A stretch of DNA of 64,000 bases from NCBI GenBank assembly GCA_902765725.1, contig CACXAT010000012.1, forward strand, positions 1 to 64,000. The letters are read 5' to 3'. The notes beneath the pieces are model-generated. The model had not been told where the DNA came from, did not search any database, and saw only the letters and a program-made list of their open reading frames with translations. The stretch comes from an uncultured Lachnospiraceae bacterium. GTDB taxonomy: Bacteria > Bacillota > Clostridia > Lachnospirales > Lachnospiraceae. Below are positions 8,679-18,000 of the stretch, piece after piece (the stretch's first letter is position 1; each line of letters opens with the position of its first letter). The position numbers and the translations under genes are program-made.

Positions 8679-8910
8679 GTTACTGTCCACTGATCAGCCA
8701 GCATTATCTGCACAGAGTTCTGCGGGCACAGATGAAAACCATAGGAAGCCGACTGAGCTTTGCAAGTTGCTGCAGCCGCGGGTGCTGAACGTCCAGTGGA
8801 CGTTCGTTTAGCGAGCGGCTGCAATGCAACCGCCGCAAAGCGAAGGCAGGCAACGTGTTTTCATTGTGCCCGCAAACTCGAAGCAATGTCAGCTGGCCTG
8901 AAACTGTAAC
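8679..8910. repeat. structured repeat element, copy 1 (long multi-part hairpin)
   Basis: A 232-base element between the convergent ends of arcC and the double-ACT gene. It is closely similar to 39843-40065. Nested pairings: an imperfect outer stem; GCGGGCACA with ATGAAAAC pairing to GTTTTCAT with TGTGCCCGC (17 bp, one bulged G); GCTTTGC with GCAAAGC; GTTGC with GCAAC; GCAGCCGC with GCGGCTGC; and a terminal hairpin GAACGTCC-AGT-GGACGTTC. Short ORFs across it are by-products of the hairpin. It could be a non-coding RNA, a miniature mobile element or a bidirectional transcription barrier. The family is not one I recognise. Confidence 0.85.
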
Positions 8911-8922
8911 GGGTCACAGTGA

Positions 8923-9345
8923 TCAGTACATGGCGGATTCTTCCACCACCCTGTATCCTTTCTCACGCAGGCCTTCTTCCACTTCCCAGATATCATCGGT
9001 GCGGAAGACCATGATCGGAAGGCCGCTCTTACGGTCAAATGAGAGATACAGATAATAGACATTGATGTTCATCTGGATCAGGGTCTTCAGCAGACTGTTC
9101 AGGTTGCCGACCTTATCCTCGATCTCAACTCCGATCACATCCTTCACAGAACACAGATAGCCGGCCTCCTCCAGGGAGCTCATGGCCACCTCCGGATCGG
9201 ATACGACCATTCGGTTCACGCCGTATTCCGCACCGTCGTCCGTCATGGAGCCAAGAATATTTATATTGTGCTCCAGCAGGATCGACGTGATGTGTTCCAG
9301 TGTTCCCTTCTTGTTTTCCGCATACACGGACAGCTGCCTCAGCAT
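8923..9345 (-). CDS. double ACT-domain protein
   Basis: 140 residues made of two consecutive ACT-type regulatory domains: the first starts LSVYAENKKGTLEHITSILLEHNINI, the second VIGVEIEDKVGNLNSLLKTLIQMNINV. No catalytic domain is present. Such proteins usually sense amino acids or act as regulatory partners. It is the last gene of the ylxM-ffh-...-trmD operon, 24 bases after trmD, in the place where rplS (L19) is common. The ligand and role are unknown. Confidence 0.85.
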   Translation of the reverse strand: MLRQLSVYAENKKGTLEHITSILLEHNINILGSMTDDGAEYGVNRMVVSDPEVAMSSLEEAGYLCSVKDVIGVEIEDKVGNLNSLLKTLIQMNINVYYLYLSFDRKSGLPIMVFRTDDIWEVEEGLREKGYRVVEESAMY

Positions 9346-9369
9346 AATGTACCTTCTTTCTGAATCTTG

Positions 9370-10125
9370 TTATAAAGCGTCTTTATAATATTCCTCCAGG
9401 CCTGCCTCGCGAAGATATTTCCTGTCCTTTTTGTCAAGGACGGCTCCGCCGCACAGGTCCGGGCGCTTCATGGCTGTACGCAGCAGGGACTGCTCCCTCC
9501 TCCACCGGTCCACCTTCCCGTGATCTCCGGACAGAAGGATGGGCGGAACCAGCTGGCCGTGCCACTCCTCCGGGCGGGAATACTGTGGATATTCCAGAAG
9601 CCCGTCTCCCATGAAGGTCTCCGTCTGCGCCGAGTCTTCATTGCTCAGTACGCCGGGAACCAGTCTCGCGATCGCGTCCATCATCACCAGCGCCGGAAGC
9701 TCGCCGCCTGTGAGAACATAATCTCCTATGGAAACCTCATCCGTCACGATCTCATCCAGCACCCTCTGGTCGATCCCTTCGTAGTGGCCGCACAGGAAGA
9801 CAAGATTCTCCTCCATGGCCAGCTCCTGGGCAAAGCCCTGGTCAAAGGTCCTTCCCTGGGGTGTCATGAACAGGACCCGCGGTCTTTGAAGATTCTCCGT
9901 GACCGCCTTCCACGCGCAGTACACAGGCTCTGCCTGCATGATCATCCCCGCGCCGCCGCCATAGGAATAGTCGTCGATCCGGCCCTTGCGCTTCTCTTCA
10001 GCGTAGTCCCTGATATTCACCGCATTGAGCGTGATCAGTCCCGAAGCCATCGCCCTGCCGGTGATGCTGGTGGAAAATGCTGTCCCGATCATCTCGGGAA
10101 ACAACGTCAGTACATGAAAGTTCAA
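9370..10125 (-). CDS. trmD: tRNA (guanine-N1)-methyltransferase
   Basis: TrmD methylates G37 of tRNAs to prevent frameshifting. The 251 residues show GGGAGMIMQAEP, LCGHYEGIDQRV and SIGDYVLTGGELPALVMMDAI, the SPOUT knot motifs that bind SAM. The start codon is TTG at 10125 with GAGG a few bases upstream, inside the end of the preceding gene; MNFHVLTLFPEM is the standard N-terminus. Its neighbour rimM is separated from it by the membrane sulfatase gene, which is unusual. Confidence 0.96.
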   Translation of the reverse strand: MNFHVLTLFPEMIGTAFSTSITGRAMASGLITLNAVNIRDYAEEKRKGRIDDYSYGGGAGMIMQAEPVYCAWKAVTENLQRPRVLFMTPQGRTFDQGFAQELAMEENLVFLCGHYEGIDQRVLDEIVTDEVSIGDYVLTGGELPALVMMDAIARLVPGVLSNEDSAQTETFMGDGLLEYPQYSRPEEWHGQLVPPILLSGDHGKVDRWRREQSLLRTAMKRPDLCGGAVLDKKDRKYLREAGLEEYYKDAL

Positions 10126-10137
10126 TTCTATACCTCA

Positions 10138-11997
10138 TCAAGACTCCAGCCTGCGGCCGGAGGTGTCGCACTCATACCACTCAACATTGCCGCCGCCTTC
10201 GTCAAAGGACACATGCACATAATGCAGGTCCAGGACATGGCTGCGCGCTCCGTCCACCATACAGGTGGCCTGCAGCTTGATGATGCCGGAATAGGCCTTC
10301 TCGGTCGGGAAGGTCCACTCCGCGTGCCATCCTCCCTCGCCATCCGGCTCGGCACTGATCCACTGAATGTAGTCAGAGCCGGCAGCGGTCTTATATCCGT
10401 ACATGCGCATGCAGCAGCGGAAGCCGTCGATCCGGTCGCTGGATACATCGCGGATGGTAAAGGACAGGGTATGTGCCTCCTCATCGACAGGATCGTAGGT
10501 GATATCAGCCGTGACAGGCTCAATATCCGCCTGGGCATTCATCCAGGAAGAGGTCCTGGACAGCTCCTCCTCGATCCGGGCACTGCCGTCCCTCTCATCA
10601 AGAGTATCCAGATCTGAAAACAGGTTTGTCCCCATCCCCAGACGGTCTCCCTCGATCTCAACACCCATGGCAGCCAGCGTCGTCGGGAAATTGTCCACCG
10701 TGGAATACGTACGCATCTCATCCCGTACCGGACTCACCGCACTGTTGATATAGGCCGTATACACCTTCCTGGTGTAGTCCTCCGGCGCACCGTCGCAGAA
10801 GGTGGCCATGGTGGGATGGTCACCCGACACCACGATCGCGGTATCCTCATACCAGTCCTGCTGTGAACACCAGGTCAGGAATTCCGATACCTGGCGGTCC
10901 GAGCAGGCGATTACATTTGCATACTGCGTATCATACACATCGTCGCACAATCTGCAGACATAGCCGTTCGGGTAGTGGGTATCCACCGTGAGGATGGTCA
11001 AGTTAAATGGATCCTCCGAGGAAGCCAGTTCCTCCAGGCGCTCTTTGGCATAGGCAAAGAGCTTCTCATCCTCGTATCCCCAGAAGGCCTTGTAGCCCAC
11101 CGGAAGCGCATGCTCCTTATAGTAGAGATAGTCGTGAAACTCATAGTCCCCGTGGGTTGAGAAATACAGTCTGCGCCCGCCGAAGGTCGCGTCCGACCCG
11201 ATCAGAAGGTCATTGACATACCCTTCTCTCTTCAGGATATCCCCCAGAGACGTGATACCCGGGAAAAATGAATCCTGGGTACTCATATAATTGGTGTCGA
11301 CTCCCTGCATCTCGATCGGAATCTTCAGCGGCAGTCCCGTGGTCGCGGCAAACATGCCGCCCATGGTCCAGGTCGTGTATTTCCAGGAATACGCCCCGTT
11401 CAGGACCGTTGAAGCAGATCCGGAGAAATCCTCCGCCTGCTTTGCGATCTTCGTCAGCTCGGGGATGTAATTGTCCTCAAAGAGCCCGCCGTCCTGCGTA
11501 TCGCTGTATGCGACCTCCATCGATTCCAGATACAGATAGATCAGGTTCCTCTTCTTCTCCGGGAAGGTGAGGGTGACATCCTCCGGATCCACATAGTTCT
11601 CTTCGATGTATTCAGACCGCTCTCCCCGATGCTTCAGATAGTCCAGGACCTCGAGCTCCAGGCACAGCCGCGCCGTCTGAAATGCGCAGAACACTGCCGC
11701 GATCAGAAAGAATACCGGGATGACCGGGATCTTGCGAAGGCGTTTCTTCAGGAATGCGGATACCGTGACAACAACAAACAGAACTGCCGCTGCCGGCAGG
11801 ACCGCGTACACTATGTAGTTGCGAATGATCCCCGCATCCGTGCCTTTCAGAGGCTGGGTCAGCGTAAAAAGGATCTCATCCAGGTTCAGACCGCCCCACT
11901 CATCCAGCGCCCACTGCGCGCTCCTTCCCAGGAGCAGGAACAGCACGCCCAGGATCAGCAGGATCACGGTGCCTGCAAGTTTGCGTTTCTGTCTCAT
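10138..11997 (-). CDS. membrane-anchored sulfatase-family phosphoglycerol transferase (LtaS/MdoB-like)
   Basis: 619 residues. Three N-terminal hydrophobic segments (about residues 8-25, 60-82 and 91-112) are followed by a periplasmic-facing sulfatase/alkaline-phosphatase fold. Conserved points are the metal-site start NLIYLYLESMEV (about 150), the nucleophile-type segment WTMGGMFAATTGLPL, LTVDTHYPNG and VVSGDHPTMATF. The family transfers phosphoglycerol from phosphatidylglycerol to lipoteichoic acid or glycans; the acceptor here is not known. The TMGGM...GLPL segment resembles MdoB/OpgB more than LtaS. It lies between rimM and trmD with 12-17 base gaps, so it is part of the operon. Confidence 0.85.
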   Translation of the reverse strand: MRQKRKLAGTVILLILGVLFLLLGRSAQWALDEWGGLNLDEILFTLTQPLKGTDAGIIRNYIVYAVLPAAAVLFVVVTVSAFLKKRLRKIPVIPVFFLIAAVFCAFQTARLCLELEVLDYLKHRGERSEYIEENYVDPEDVTLTFPEKKRNLIYLYLESMEVAYSDTQDGGLFEDNYIPELTKIAKQAEDFSGSASTVLNGAYSWKYTTWTMGGMFAATTGLPLKIPIEMQGVDTNYMSTQDSFFPGITSLGDILKREGYVNDLLIGSDATFGGRRLYFSTHGDYEFHDYLYYKEHALPVGYKAFWGYEDEKLFAYAKERLEELASSEDPFNLTILTVDTHYPNGYVCRLCDDVYDTQYANVIACSDRQVSEFLTWCSQQDWYEDTAIVVSGDHPTMATFCDGAPEDYTRKVYTAYINSAVSPVRDEMRTYSTVDNFPTTLAAMGVEIEGDRLGMGTNLFSDLDTLDERDGSARIEEELSRTSSWMNAQADIEPVTADITYDPVDEEAHTLSFTIRDVSSDRIDGFRCCMRMYGYKTAAGSDYIQWISAEPDGEGGWHAEWTFPTEKAYSGIIKLQATCMVDGARSHVLDLHYVHVSFDEGGGNVEWYECDTSGRRLES

Positions 11998-12014
11998 CTC
12001 TCTGCCATTACTGT

Positions 12015-12527
12015 CTATTCAAGTCCCGGAAGCATATGGACCTTGATATAGCCTTCCTCCAGATCGGTCTCAAGGATCACGTCCCTGATCACGGGAAGCA
12101 GGATCTCCTTGCCGGGCTCCTGGGCAGAAGCGATGACATACACGTCATTTGCCCCCGTCTCCATCACGTCATCCAGGACGCCGAGAACACGCCCGTCGTC
12201 CGTGATCACCTTCAGGCCGATCACGTCACCGACAAAATACTCCCCTTCCTCAAGCTCAATCGCGTCCTCTCTGGAGACATAGAGGTCATGCTTCAGATAG
12301 GGCTCCACGTCCTCGATCCTGTCCAGACCGCGGAACTTGACGATCACAAGATTCTTAAAATAGCGGACCCGCTCCACATGAGCCTCGATCCTGCCAAGGG
12401 GCATCTCTATATACACGGTATCCAGGTCATCGTACCTGCGCACGTCCTCCGTGGTTGGAAATACCTTCACTTCCCCGCGCAGGCCGTGTGTGGATATGAT
12501 ACCGCCAATCTTCAGATAATCTAACAT
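12015..12527 (-). CDS. rimM: ribosome maturation factor RimM
   Basis: 170 residues. RimM binds S19 and helps mature the 30S head. The start MLDYLKIGGIISTHGLRGEVKVFP at 12527 is the standard RimM N-terminus; the upstream extension of the frame lies in a hairpin-rich gap and is not RimM-like. The C-terminal PRC barrel reads EGEYFVGDVIGLKVITDDG and ILLPVIRDVI. Operon with khpA and rpsP upstream; a hairpin lies between khpA and this gene. Confidence 0.95.
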   Translation of the reverse strand: MLDYLKIGGIISTHGLRGEVKVFPTTEDVRRYDDLDTVYIEMPLGRIEAHVERVRYFKNLVIVKFRGLDRIEDVEPYLKHDLYVSREDAIELEEGEYFVGDVIGLKVITDDGRVLGVLDDVMETGANDVYVIASAQEPGKEILLPVIRDVILETDLEEGYIKVHMLPGLE

Positions 12528-12547
12528 ACACAGATCCTTCTTAATGA

Positions 12548-12591
12548 AGCAAAGGATCCGCGTGTCCGGTATGTCCGGACTCGGCGGATCC
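12548..12591 (-). terminator. hairpin between khpA and rimM (possible attenuator)
   Basis: The outer arms GGATCCGC and GCGGATCC enclose an inner GTCCGG/CCGGAC stem. On the minus strand it is followed by TTTGCTT, a weak U-run. It sits in the 73-base gap before rimM, so it may reduce read-through within the operon. Confidence 0.45.
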
Positions 12592-12600
12592 CGGGTCATC

Positions 12601-12831
12601 TTACTCTAATATATCGATGATCACTTTCTTGTCGTCCCTGGAAGCGGCGGCTTTCACCACGGAGCGGATCGCTTTCGCGATACGGCCCTGCTTGCCAATG
12701 ACCTTCCCCATATCCGAGGGGGCAACTTTCAGCTCGATCAGGATGGATCTCCCGCTTGCTTTTTCTGTGACTTCAACTTCCTCAGGGTGTTCGACAAGAG
12801 CTTTTGCAATAGTCTCAACTAACTCTCTCAT
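12601..12831 (-). CDS. khpA: KH-domain RNA-binding protein KhpA (YlqC)
   Basis: A 76-residue single type-II KH domain with the motif VIGKQGRIAKAIRSVV. In Firmicutes KhpA acts with KhpB in RNA binding and cell division/elongation control. Standard position between rpsP and rimM, 15 bases after rpsP. Confidence 0.93.
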   Translation of the reverse strand: MRELVETIAKALVEHPEEVEVTEKASGRSILIELKVAPSDMGKVIGKQGRIAKAIRSVVKAAASRDDKKVIIDILE

Positions 12832-12846
12832 TCGATTCCCCTTTGA

Positions 12847-13092
12847 TTATTTCTCAATGCCGGCAATCTTGAAGAGCTTGCCAACAACAGCGGTCGGCTG
12901 AGCGCCGTTAGCGAGCCACTTTCTGGCCTCCTCCTCATTGATCTTGAAGACACTCGGCTCCTGCTTCGGATCGTAGCTTCCCAGCTCAGCGATGCAGCGT
13001 CCGTCACGCGGAGATCTGGAGTCCGCAACGACGATGCGATAGAACGGAGCCTTCTTCTTACCGGTTCTTCTAAGTCTGATCTTAACAGCCAT
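12847..13092 (-). CDS. rpsP: 30S ribosomal protein S16
   Basis: 81 residues starting [20 protein letters not shown], with the S16 signature [22 protein letters not shown] and a C-terminal [10 protein letters not shown]. The ATG at 13092 has an AGGAGGAA ribosome site; the 23 in-frame codons upstream are leader. Follows ffh in the usual order. Confidence 0.97.
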   Translation of the reverse strand: MAVKIRLRRTGKKKAPFYRIVVADSRSPRDGRCIAELGSYDPKQEPSVFKINEEEARKWLANGAQPTAVVGKLFKIAGIEK

Positions 13093-13167
13093 GTTTGTAA
13101 TTCCTCCTGAAATATATTGAATAATACTATTATCTATTTGAACTGTCTGTGACAGGTTCAATCTGTT

Positions 13168-14541
13168 TTAGAAGAGGCCGCCACCCAGGCCGCCGCCTCC
13201 GAAGGGAAGTCTGAAACCGCCCCTCTTCTTACCCTTAAGCTGGCCGCCGAACTGTTTCATCAGCTTGCGTGCCTGGTCAAACTGCTTCACCAGCTTATTT
13301 ACCTCGCTGATGTCCACGCCCGCGCCCCTGGCAATGCGGATCTTTCTGGACTGATTGAGTATGTCCGGATTGGACCGCTCCTGGGGTGTCATGGAGAGGA
13401 TGATCGCTTCTGTCCTGGCCATCTGGCCTTCATCGATCTGATCCTCCAGCTGGCTGAGCTGGGATCCGCCCATACCGGGCATCATCTTGAGGATGGAACT
13501 CATGCCGCCCATCTGCTTCATCTGGGCCATGGACTCAAGATAATCATCGAAGCCGAAGGAAGCCTTGCGGAATCTGGATTCCATCTCCCTGGCCCGCTGC
13601 TCATCTATGTTGGCCGTCGCCTTCTCGATGAGGCTCATGACATCGCCCATACCGAGGATCCTGGAGGCCATACGGTCCGGATAGAACTGTTCGAGATCCT
13701 CCGGCTTCTCGCCCATGCCGACATACAGGATCGGCTTGCCGCAGGTCGCCCGGATGGACAGCGCTGCACCGCCTCTGGTATCGCCGTCAAGCTTGGTCAG
13801 GATGACACCGTCGATCCCGATCTTCTCCTCGAAGGCAGCCGCAACATTGACTGCGTCCTGGCCGGTCATGGCATCCGTGACAAGAATCGCCTGATCCACA
13901 TCCACAACCTGGCGGATCTCCTGCAGCTCCTCCATCATGGATTCATCGATCTGCAGACGTCCCGCAGTATCCAGGATCACCACGTTATAGCCATTGGCGT
14001 TCGCATATTCGACTGCCTCTTTGGCGATCTGGGGAGGCCTGACGTCGGTTCCTCTCTCAAAGACCGGTACGCCGACCTTCTCGCCGCTGATCTGCAGCTG
14101 TTTGATCGCTGCCGGCCGGTAGATATCACACGCAACCAGGAGCGGCCTGCGGCCCTTGCTCTTGAGCTGGGCTGCCAGCTTGGCACAGGTGGTCGTCTTA
14201 CCGGCACCCTGAAGGCCCATCATCATGAGAACCGTCACCTGTGATCCGTTCTTCAGCGCAAGCTGCGTGGTCTCGGATCCCATCAGCTGTGTCAGTTCAT
14301 CATTGACGATCTTGATGACCATCTGGCCGGGATTCAGGCCGTTCATCACGTCCTGTCCGATCGCCTTCTCCTGCACACTCTTCATGAAGGTCTTCACGAC
14401 CTTGAATGATACATCCGCCTCAAGCAGCGCCATCTTGACTTCCTTCAGGGATGCCTTGACATCCTCCTCCGTAAGACGGCCCTTGCGGCGCATATTCTTG
14501 AATATATTCTGAAGTTTATCTGATAAGCTCTCAAATGCCAT
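13168..14541 (-). CDS. ffh: signal recognition particle protein Ffh
   Basis: 457 residues. The SRP GTPase binds 4.5S RNA and signal peptides and pairs with FtsY. N domain, then the G domain with GLQGAGKTTTCAKLA (about residues 106-120), DTAGRLQIDE, LTKLDGDTRGGAAL, and the Met-rich M domain (MAQMKQMGGMSSILKMMPGM...) ending in a Gly-rich tail. 9 bases downstream of ylxM, the standard regulatory partner. Confidence 0.97.
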   Translation of the reverse strand: MAFESLSDKLQNIFKNMRRKGRLTEEDVKASLKEVKMALLEADVSFKVVKTFMKSVQEKAIGQDVMNGLNPGQMVIKIVNDELTQLMGSETTQLALKNGSQVTVLMMMGLQGAGKTTTCAKLAAQLKSKGRRPLLVACDIYRPAAIKQLQISGEKVGVPVFERGTDVRPPQIAKEAVEYANANGYNVVILDTAGRLQIDESMMEELQEIRQVVDVDQAILVTDAMTGQDAVNVAAAFEEKIGIDGVILTKLDGDTRGGAALSIRATCGKPILYVGMGEKPEDLEQFYPDRMASRILGMGDVMSLIEKATANIDEQRAREMESRFRKASFGFDDYLESMAQMKQMGGMSSILKMMPGMGGSQLSQLEDQIDEGQMARTEAIILSMTPQERSNPDILNQSRKIRIARGAGVDISEVNKLVKQFDQARKLMKQFGGQLKGKKRGGFRLPFGGGGLGGGLF

Positions 14542-14550
14542 ATATAACCC

Positions 14551-14895
14551 TTACAGTTCACTCAGGATCCGGTCACAGATCTGAGTCACCGCAGCCGCCT
14601 GCTGTGCGCCAAATGAACTGCCTGCAGCAAGTTCCCTGATCTGCGTAACGTCCTCCTGGATCTTCAGGAATCGTTCCACCAGGTGCAGCTTCTCTTCATA
14701 TCCTGCAAGCTGCCGGTCGACCCGCTTCACCAGATCATGGATCCCCTGCCTGGACACACCCAGCTCTTCCGCAGCCTCGCTGTATCCCAGGTCTCCCAGG
14801 ACCACATCCTCGTAAACTTCTCTCTGATGTACTGTCAGAAGCTCGCCGTAGAAATCATACAGCAGCGTCTGTTCTACGATCTTTTCCATAGTCAT
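14551..14895 (-). CDS. ylxM: YlxM/p13-like DNA-binding protein
   Basis: About 114 residues; a helix-turn-helix protein of the UPF0122 family. MEKIVEQTLLYDFYGELLT and the sigma-70 region-4-like EAAEELGVSRQGIHDLVKR are typical. The start is ambiguous between ATG 14895 (MTMEK) and 14889 (MEK), six bases apart. First gene of the operon with ffh, directly downstream of the promoter at 14912-14940; in other Firmicutes YlxM is linked to the SRP pathway, but its precise role is debated. Confidence 0.92.
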   Translation of the reverse strand: MTMEKIVEQTLLYDFYGELLTVHQREVYEDVVLGDLGYSEAAEELGVSRQGIHDLVKRVDRQLAGYEEKLHLVERFLKIQEDVTQIRELAAGSSFGAQQAAAVTQICDRILSEL

Positions 14896-14911
14896 ATACC
14901 GCCACCCGCTT

Positions 14912-14940
14912 AAGATACACGAAGACAGAGGAAGTGTCAA
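14912..14940 (-). promoter_or_regulatory. sigma-A-type promoter for ylxM-ffh operon
   Basis: On the minus strand a perfect TTGACA (14935-14940), a 17-base spacer and TATCTT (14912-14917). About 16 bases separate the -10 from the ylxM ATG at 14895, so the leader is very short. Confidence 0.75.
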
Positions 14941-14969
14941 GTATTTTTTCTTGACATCTGAACCCGGGT

Positions 14970-15003
14970 AAAAATGGGGACGGCAGTTCTCCTGCCGTCC
15001 CCA
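14970..15003 (-). terminator. Rho-independent terminator of the giant surface protein gene
   Basis: TGGGGACGGCAG and CTGCCGTCCCCA form a perfect 12-bp stem with a 5-base loop. On the minus strand it is followed by TTTTTACC. It lies 55 bases after the stop of the giant gene and before the ylxM promoter. Confidence 0.9.
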
Positions 15004-15057
15004 CTGTGTTGCTGCTTCCGGTTTTCCTCCCGGCAGTGCAGTTTCAGAATACCATCC

Positions 15058-18000
15058 TTAACGGACTGCTCTTCTTCTCCTGCGAGCGATCACCAGTACG
15101 ATCGCAGCTGCCAGAGCCAGGATCATCGTCAGCATCCATTCGAATACATTCGATGTATCACCGGTCTTCGGAATCCTCGGTGTCTCTCTCTCATCCTTCA
15201 TGGTGAAGATCGAGTTGTTCTCCTTGTCGACCTTGAACTTCGTCTTCGAGGAGACATTACCTTCCTTATCCACTGTGAAGGTGATGGTCTCGGCCAGCTT
15301 GTATCCCTTCGGAGCGGATTTCTCTCTGAAGGAATAGGTGCCAGGTTCAATGCTGAGCAGATTGATCAAATGTGTGCTTCCATCTGTTGTCCACTCTTCA
15401 ACGACCTTGCCGTTGGATGCAACCAGCTGGAGCACTGCTCCCTTCAGATCCTTCTTCGTCGCAGCGTCGATCTTCGCAACACCTGCGAAGTAGTACTGCC
15501 TGTTCGTGAAGCTGAGATCATCGCTGTCCGGGATCGTTACATCCAGGATCGCTGCATCTTTCTCGTTGGCCTTAACAGTTACCTTGAGCTCATAGCTGTC
15601 TTCATAGACATTGTATGCCATGGTCTCATCTTCGAGCTGCACTTCGTCAACCTTGTAGGTGTAAACAGCCTTCAGGTCTTCGTATGCGTTCACAGTAACT
15701 GTGTAAACGTTGGTGTCTGCATCATAGACCGCGCCTGCTGTCAGATCCGGATCCACGATATAGCGGAAGGTCGGATACTGAATCACGCCCTGGATGTCAT
15801 TCTTCACTGTCGTGATGACATTGCCATCGCTGTCTGTGATCGTGAACTGGAATGCTCCTTCGTAATTCGCGATATCCGCGCACTCCAGAATCTTCTTGCC
15901 GCTGACGGTAGCTTCGCCCTTTGCCTTATACAGGTTGACGAAATCAAGTTTCTCGTTCGGCTCGATCGCTACATCCAGGATGCCCTGATCCTTCTCATTC
16001 AGAGAAACCGTAACGGTCAGATCGTACTTATTGGCCTCAGTGTTGTAGGTGACACCACTCAGAGTGTACGGTCCCTTGTCGTCTTCCTTCCTGTCAGCAT
16101 ATCTGGTACCGTTCGCATCCACTGCATCGTCCGGAATCACTTCCGCTACGGTGTAGGTGTATTTCATCGGATCCCAGGAAACCGGAATATCAGTGCCCGG
16201 CTCGCCTACCGGTGTCAGCATTTCTTCCAACTCATCCACAGTCTTGATGATGGTGTTGCTCTTGTCATCAAATACCACAGTGTCTTCAGCTGCCGCATGG
16301 TCTACTACATACTTGAATGTAGGATAGTTGATAGTTCCGTCTGCCTTATTGGATACAGTTGCAATCACTTCGCCTTCGTCATCGCTGATGGTGAACTTGT
16401 ATTCACCCTCTTTGATCTTGCGGCCTCTCAGAGTCTTGGTGCCGCTGACGGTATTCTCGCCTTCTGCATCGTAGTAGTTCTTGAATGCTGCGTCTGGATC
16501 GGTAGCACGTTTTGCATTCACATCCAGCTTTTCGTATTTCTTGTCTGTCTCTTCAGGCTTTCCTGCCACTTTCACAGTTACATTAACAGTATCATTGAAT
16601 TCGTTATCGTAGGTGACACCTCCTTTGTCGCCTATCACCTCTACAACTGTATATGTAACATTACCGGTCGGCAGAGATTCAACTTTATTGTAGGTTACGA
16701 TTACTTCGGAAAGATTACCGTCATCATCTTTCTTGACAGATGTTCCTTCCTCCAGATCCGGATCTACAATATATGTAAAGATCGGATAGGTAATCTTGCC
16801 AAATGCGTCATTTGTTACAGTTCCAAGGACTGTTCCTTCGCTGTCTTTGATCTCGAAGACGAATTCCTTCTCCACGATCCTGCGGCCTTTGAGTTTCTTG
16901 TTACCAACTTCGTTACCGGAACTGCCCTTCGCCCTGTAGGTATTGGTGAAGTCAATCTTCGTCGTCGGAGCGATCGTAACATCCAGTATGCCTGCATCTT
17001 CTGCATTCACACCAACTTTTGCCGTCAGAGTATAGGAATCCTGATTCTCGTTGTAGGTTACGCCATTCTCATCTTCCGGCACCTCAGTGACAGTGAATGT
17101 GTATTCCTTAGGTGAATACGTTACATGTCTTACGCCGTCAACAATATCAATGCCTTCCGCATTAACCATCTTCTCCAGATTCTTCACACTGTAAATGATG
17201 ACATTGTCGGCTTTATTATATGTGTAGCCCTCATCATCATTCGGCTTAACTGCGAATTTGAATGTCGGATATTTGATTGATCCGTCAGCACGATTCTTCA
17301 CTGTAGCAAGAACGTTACCATCGCTGTCCTTGATCTCGAAACTGAACTCATCCTCTTTGATGGTGCGGCCTCTGAGAACCTTTGTACCACTGATCGTATC
17401 TTCGCCTACAGCATCATAGTAGTTTTCAAAGGCGTTGCGGAAGGTGTACTTCGCGTTGATAGCTTTTACTACATTTTCAAGATCTTCTCCCACAGTAACA
17501 TTGATATTTCCATCCTCCATATCATGAAGGGTTACTGTAATCTTATACTCATTGTCGTCATAAAGTACGCCGTCTTTCTTGCCGCCTTCCGGAACAACTT
17601 CCTTCACGGTATAGGTGAGTTCAGTGTCAATTACATAACCATTCTCATCCTTTTCCATATCGGCAAGAGTATACGTAATCTTGTCGAATACGATGGAGGT
17701 GTCTGCTGCATTCTTCTTCCTCTGCAGTACCTTGCCGGTAGAATCCTTCAGCTCATACTCGAAATCATCCGTATTCAGCAGTCTTCCAACCAGAGTCTTC
17801 TTTGCCTCGAGTACCATTGAACCCTCGGCAGAATAGTCATTAATGAAATCTAGGTCAGCAGTCTTGCTAATCGAAACGTTCAGGATCGCTGCATTAGTTC
17901 CGCTCGGCTCTACGGTCACATCAAGATCCCAGATCTTAGTGGAATACCCGATATAGGAAAGTTTACCGTCAACCTCATTGATTGAATACTTGAATCCATT

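Noticed and set aside
8704..8886. Small proteins in the repeat element
   Set aside because: ORFs in both copies arise from the long hairpin; reading frames are not conserved in length between the copies and lack ribosome sites.
14974..17115. Long open frame on the plus strand across the end of the giant gene
   Set aside because: It is antisense to repeat-coding sequence with recognised domains; the translation is Cys/Ile/Leu-rich with no family signature.
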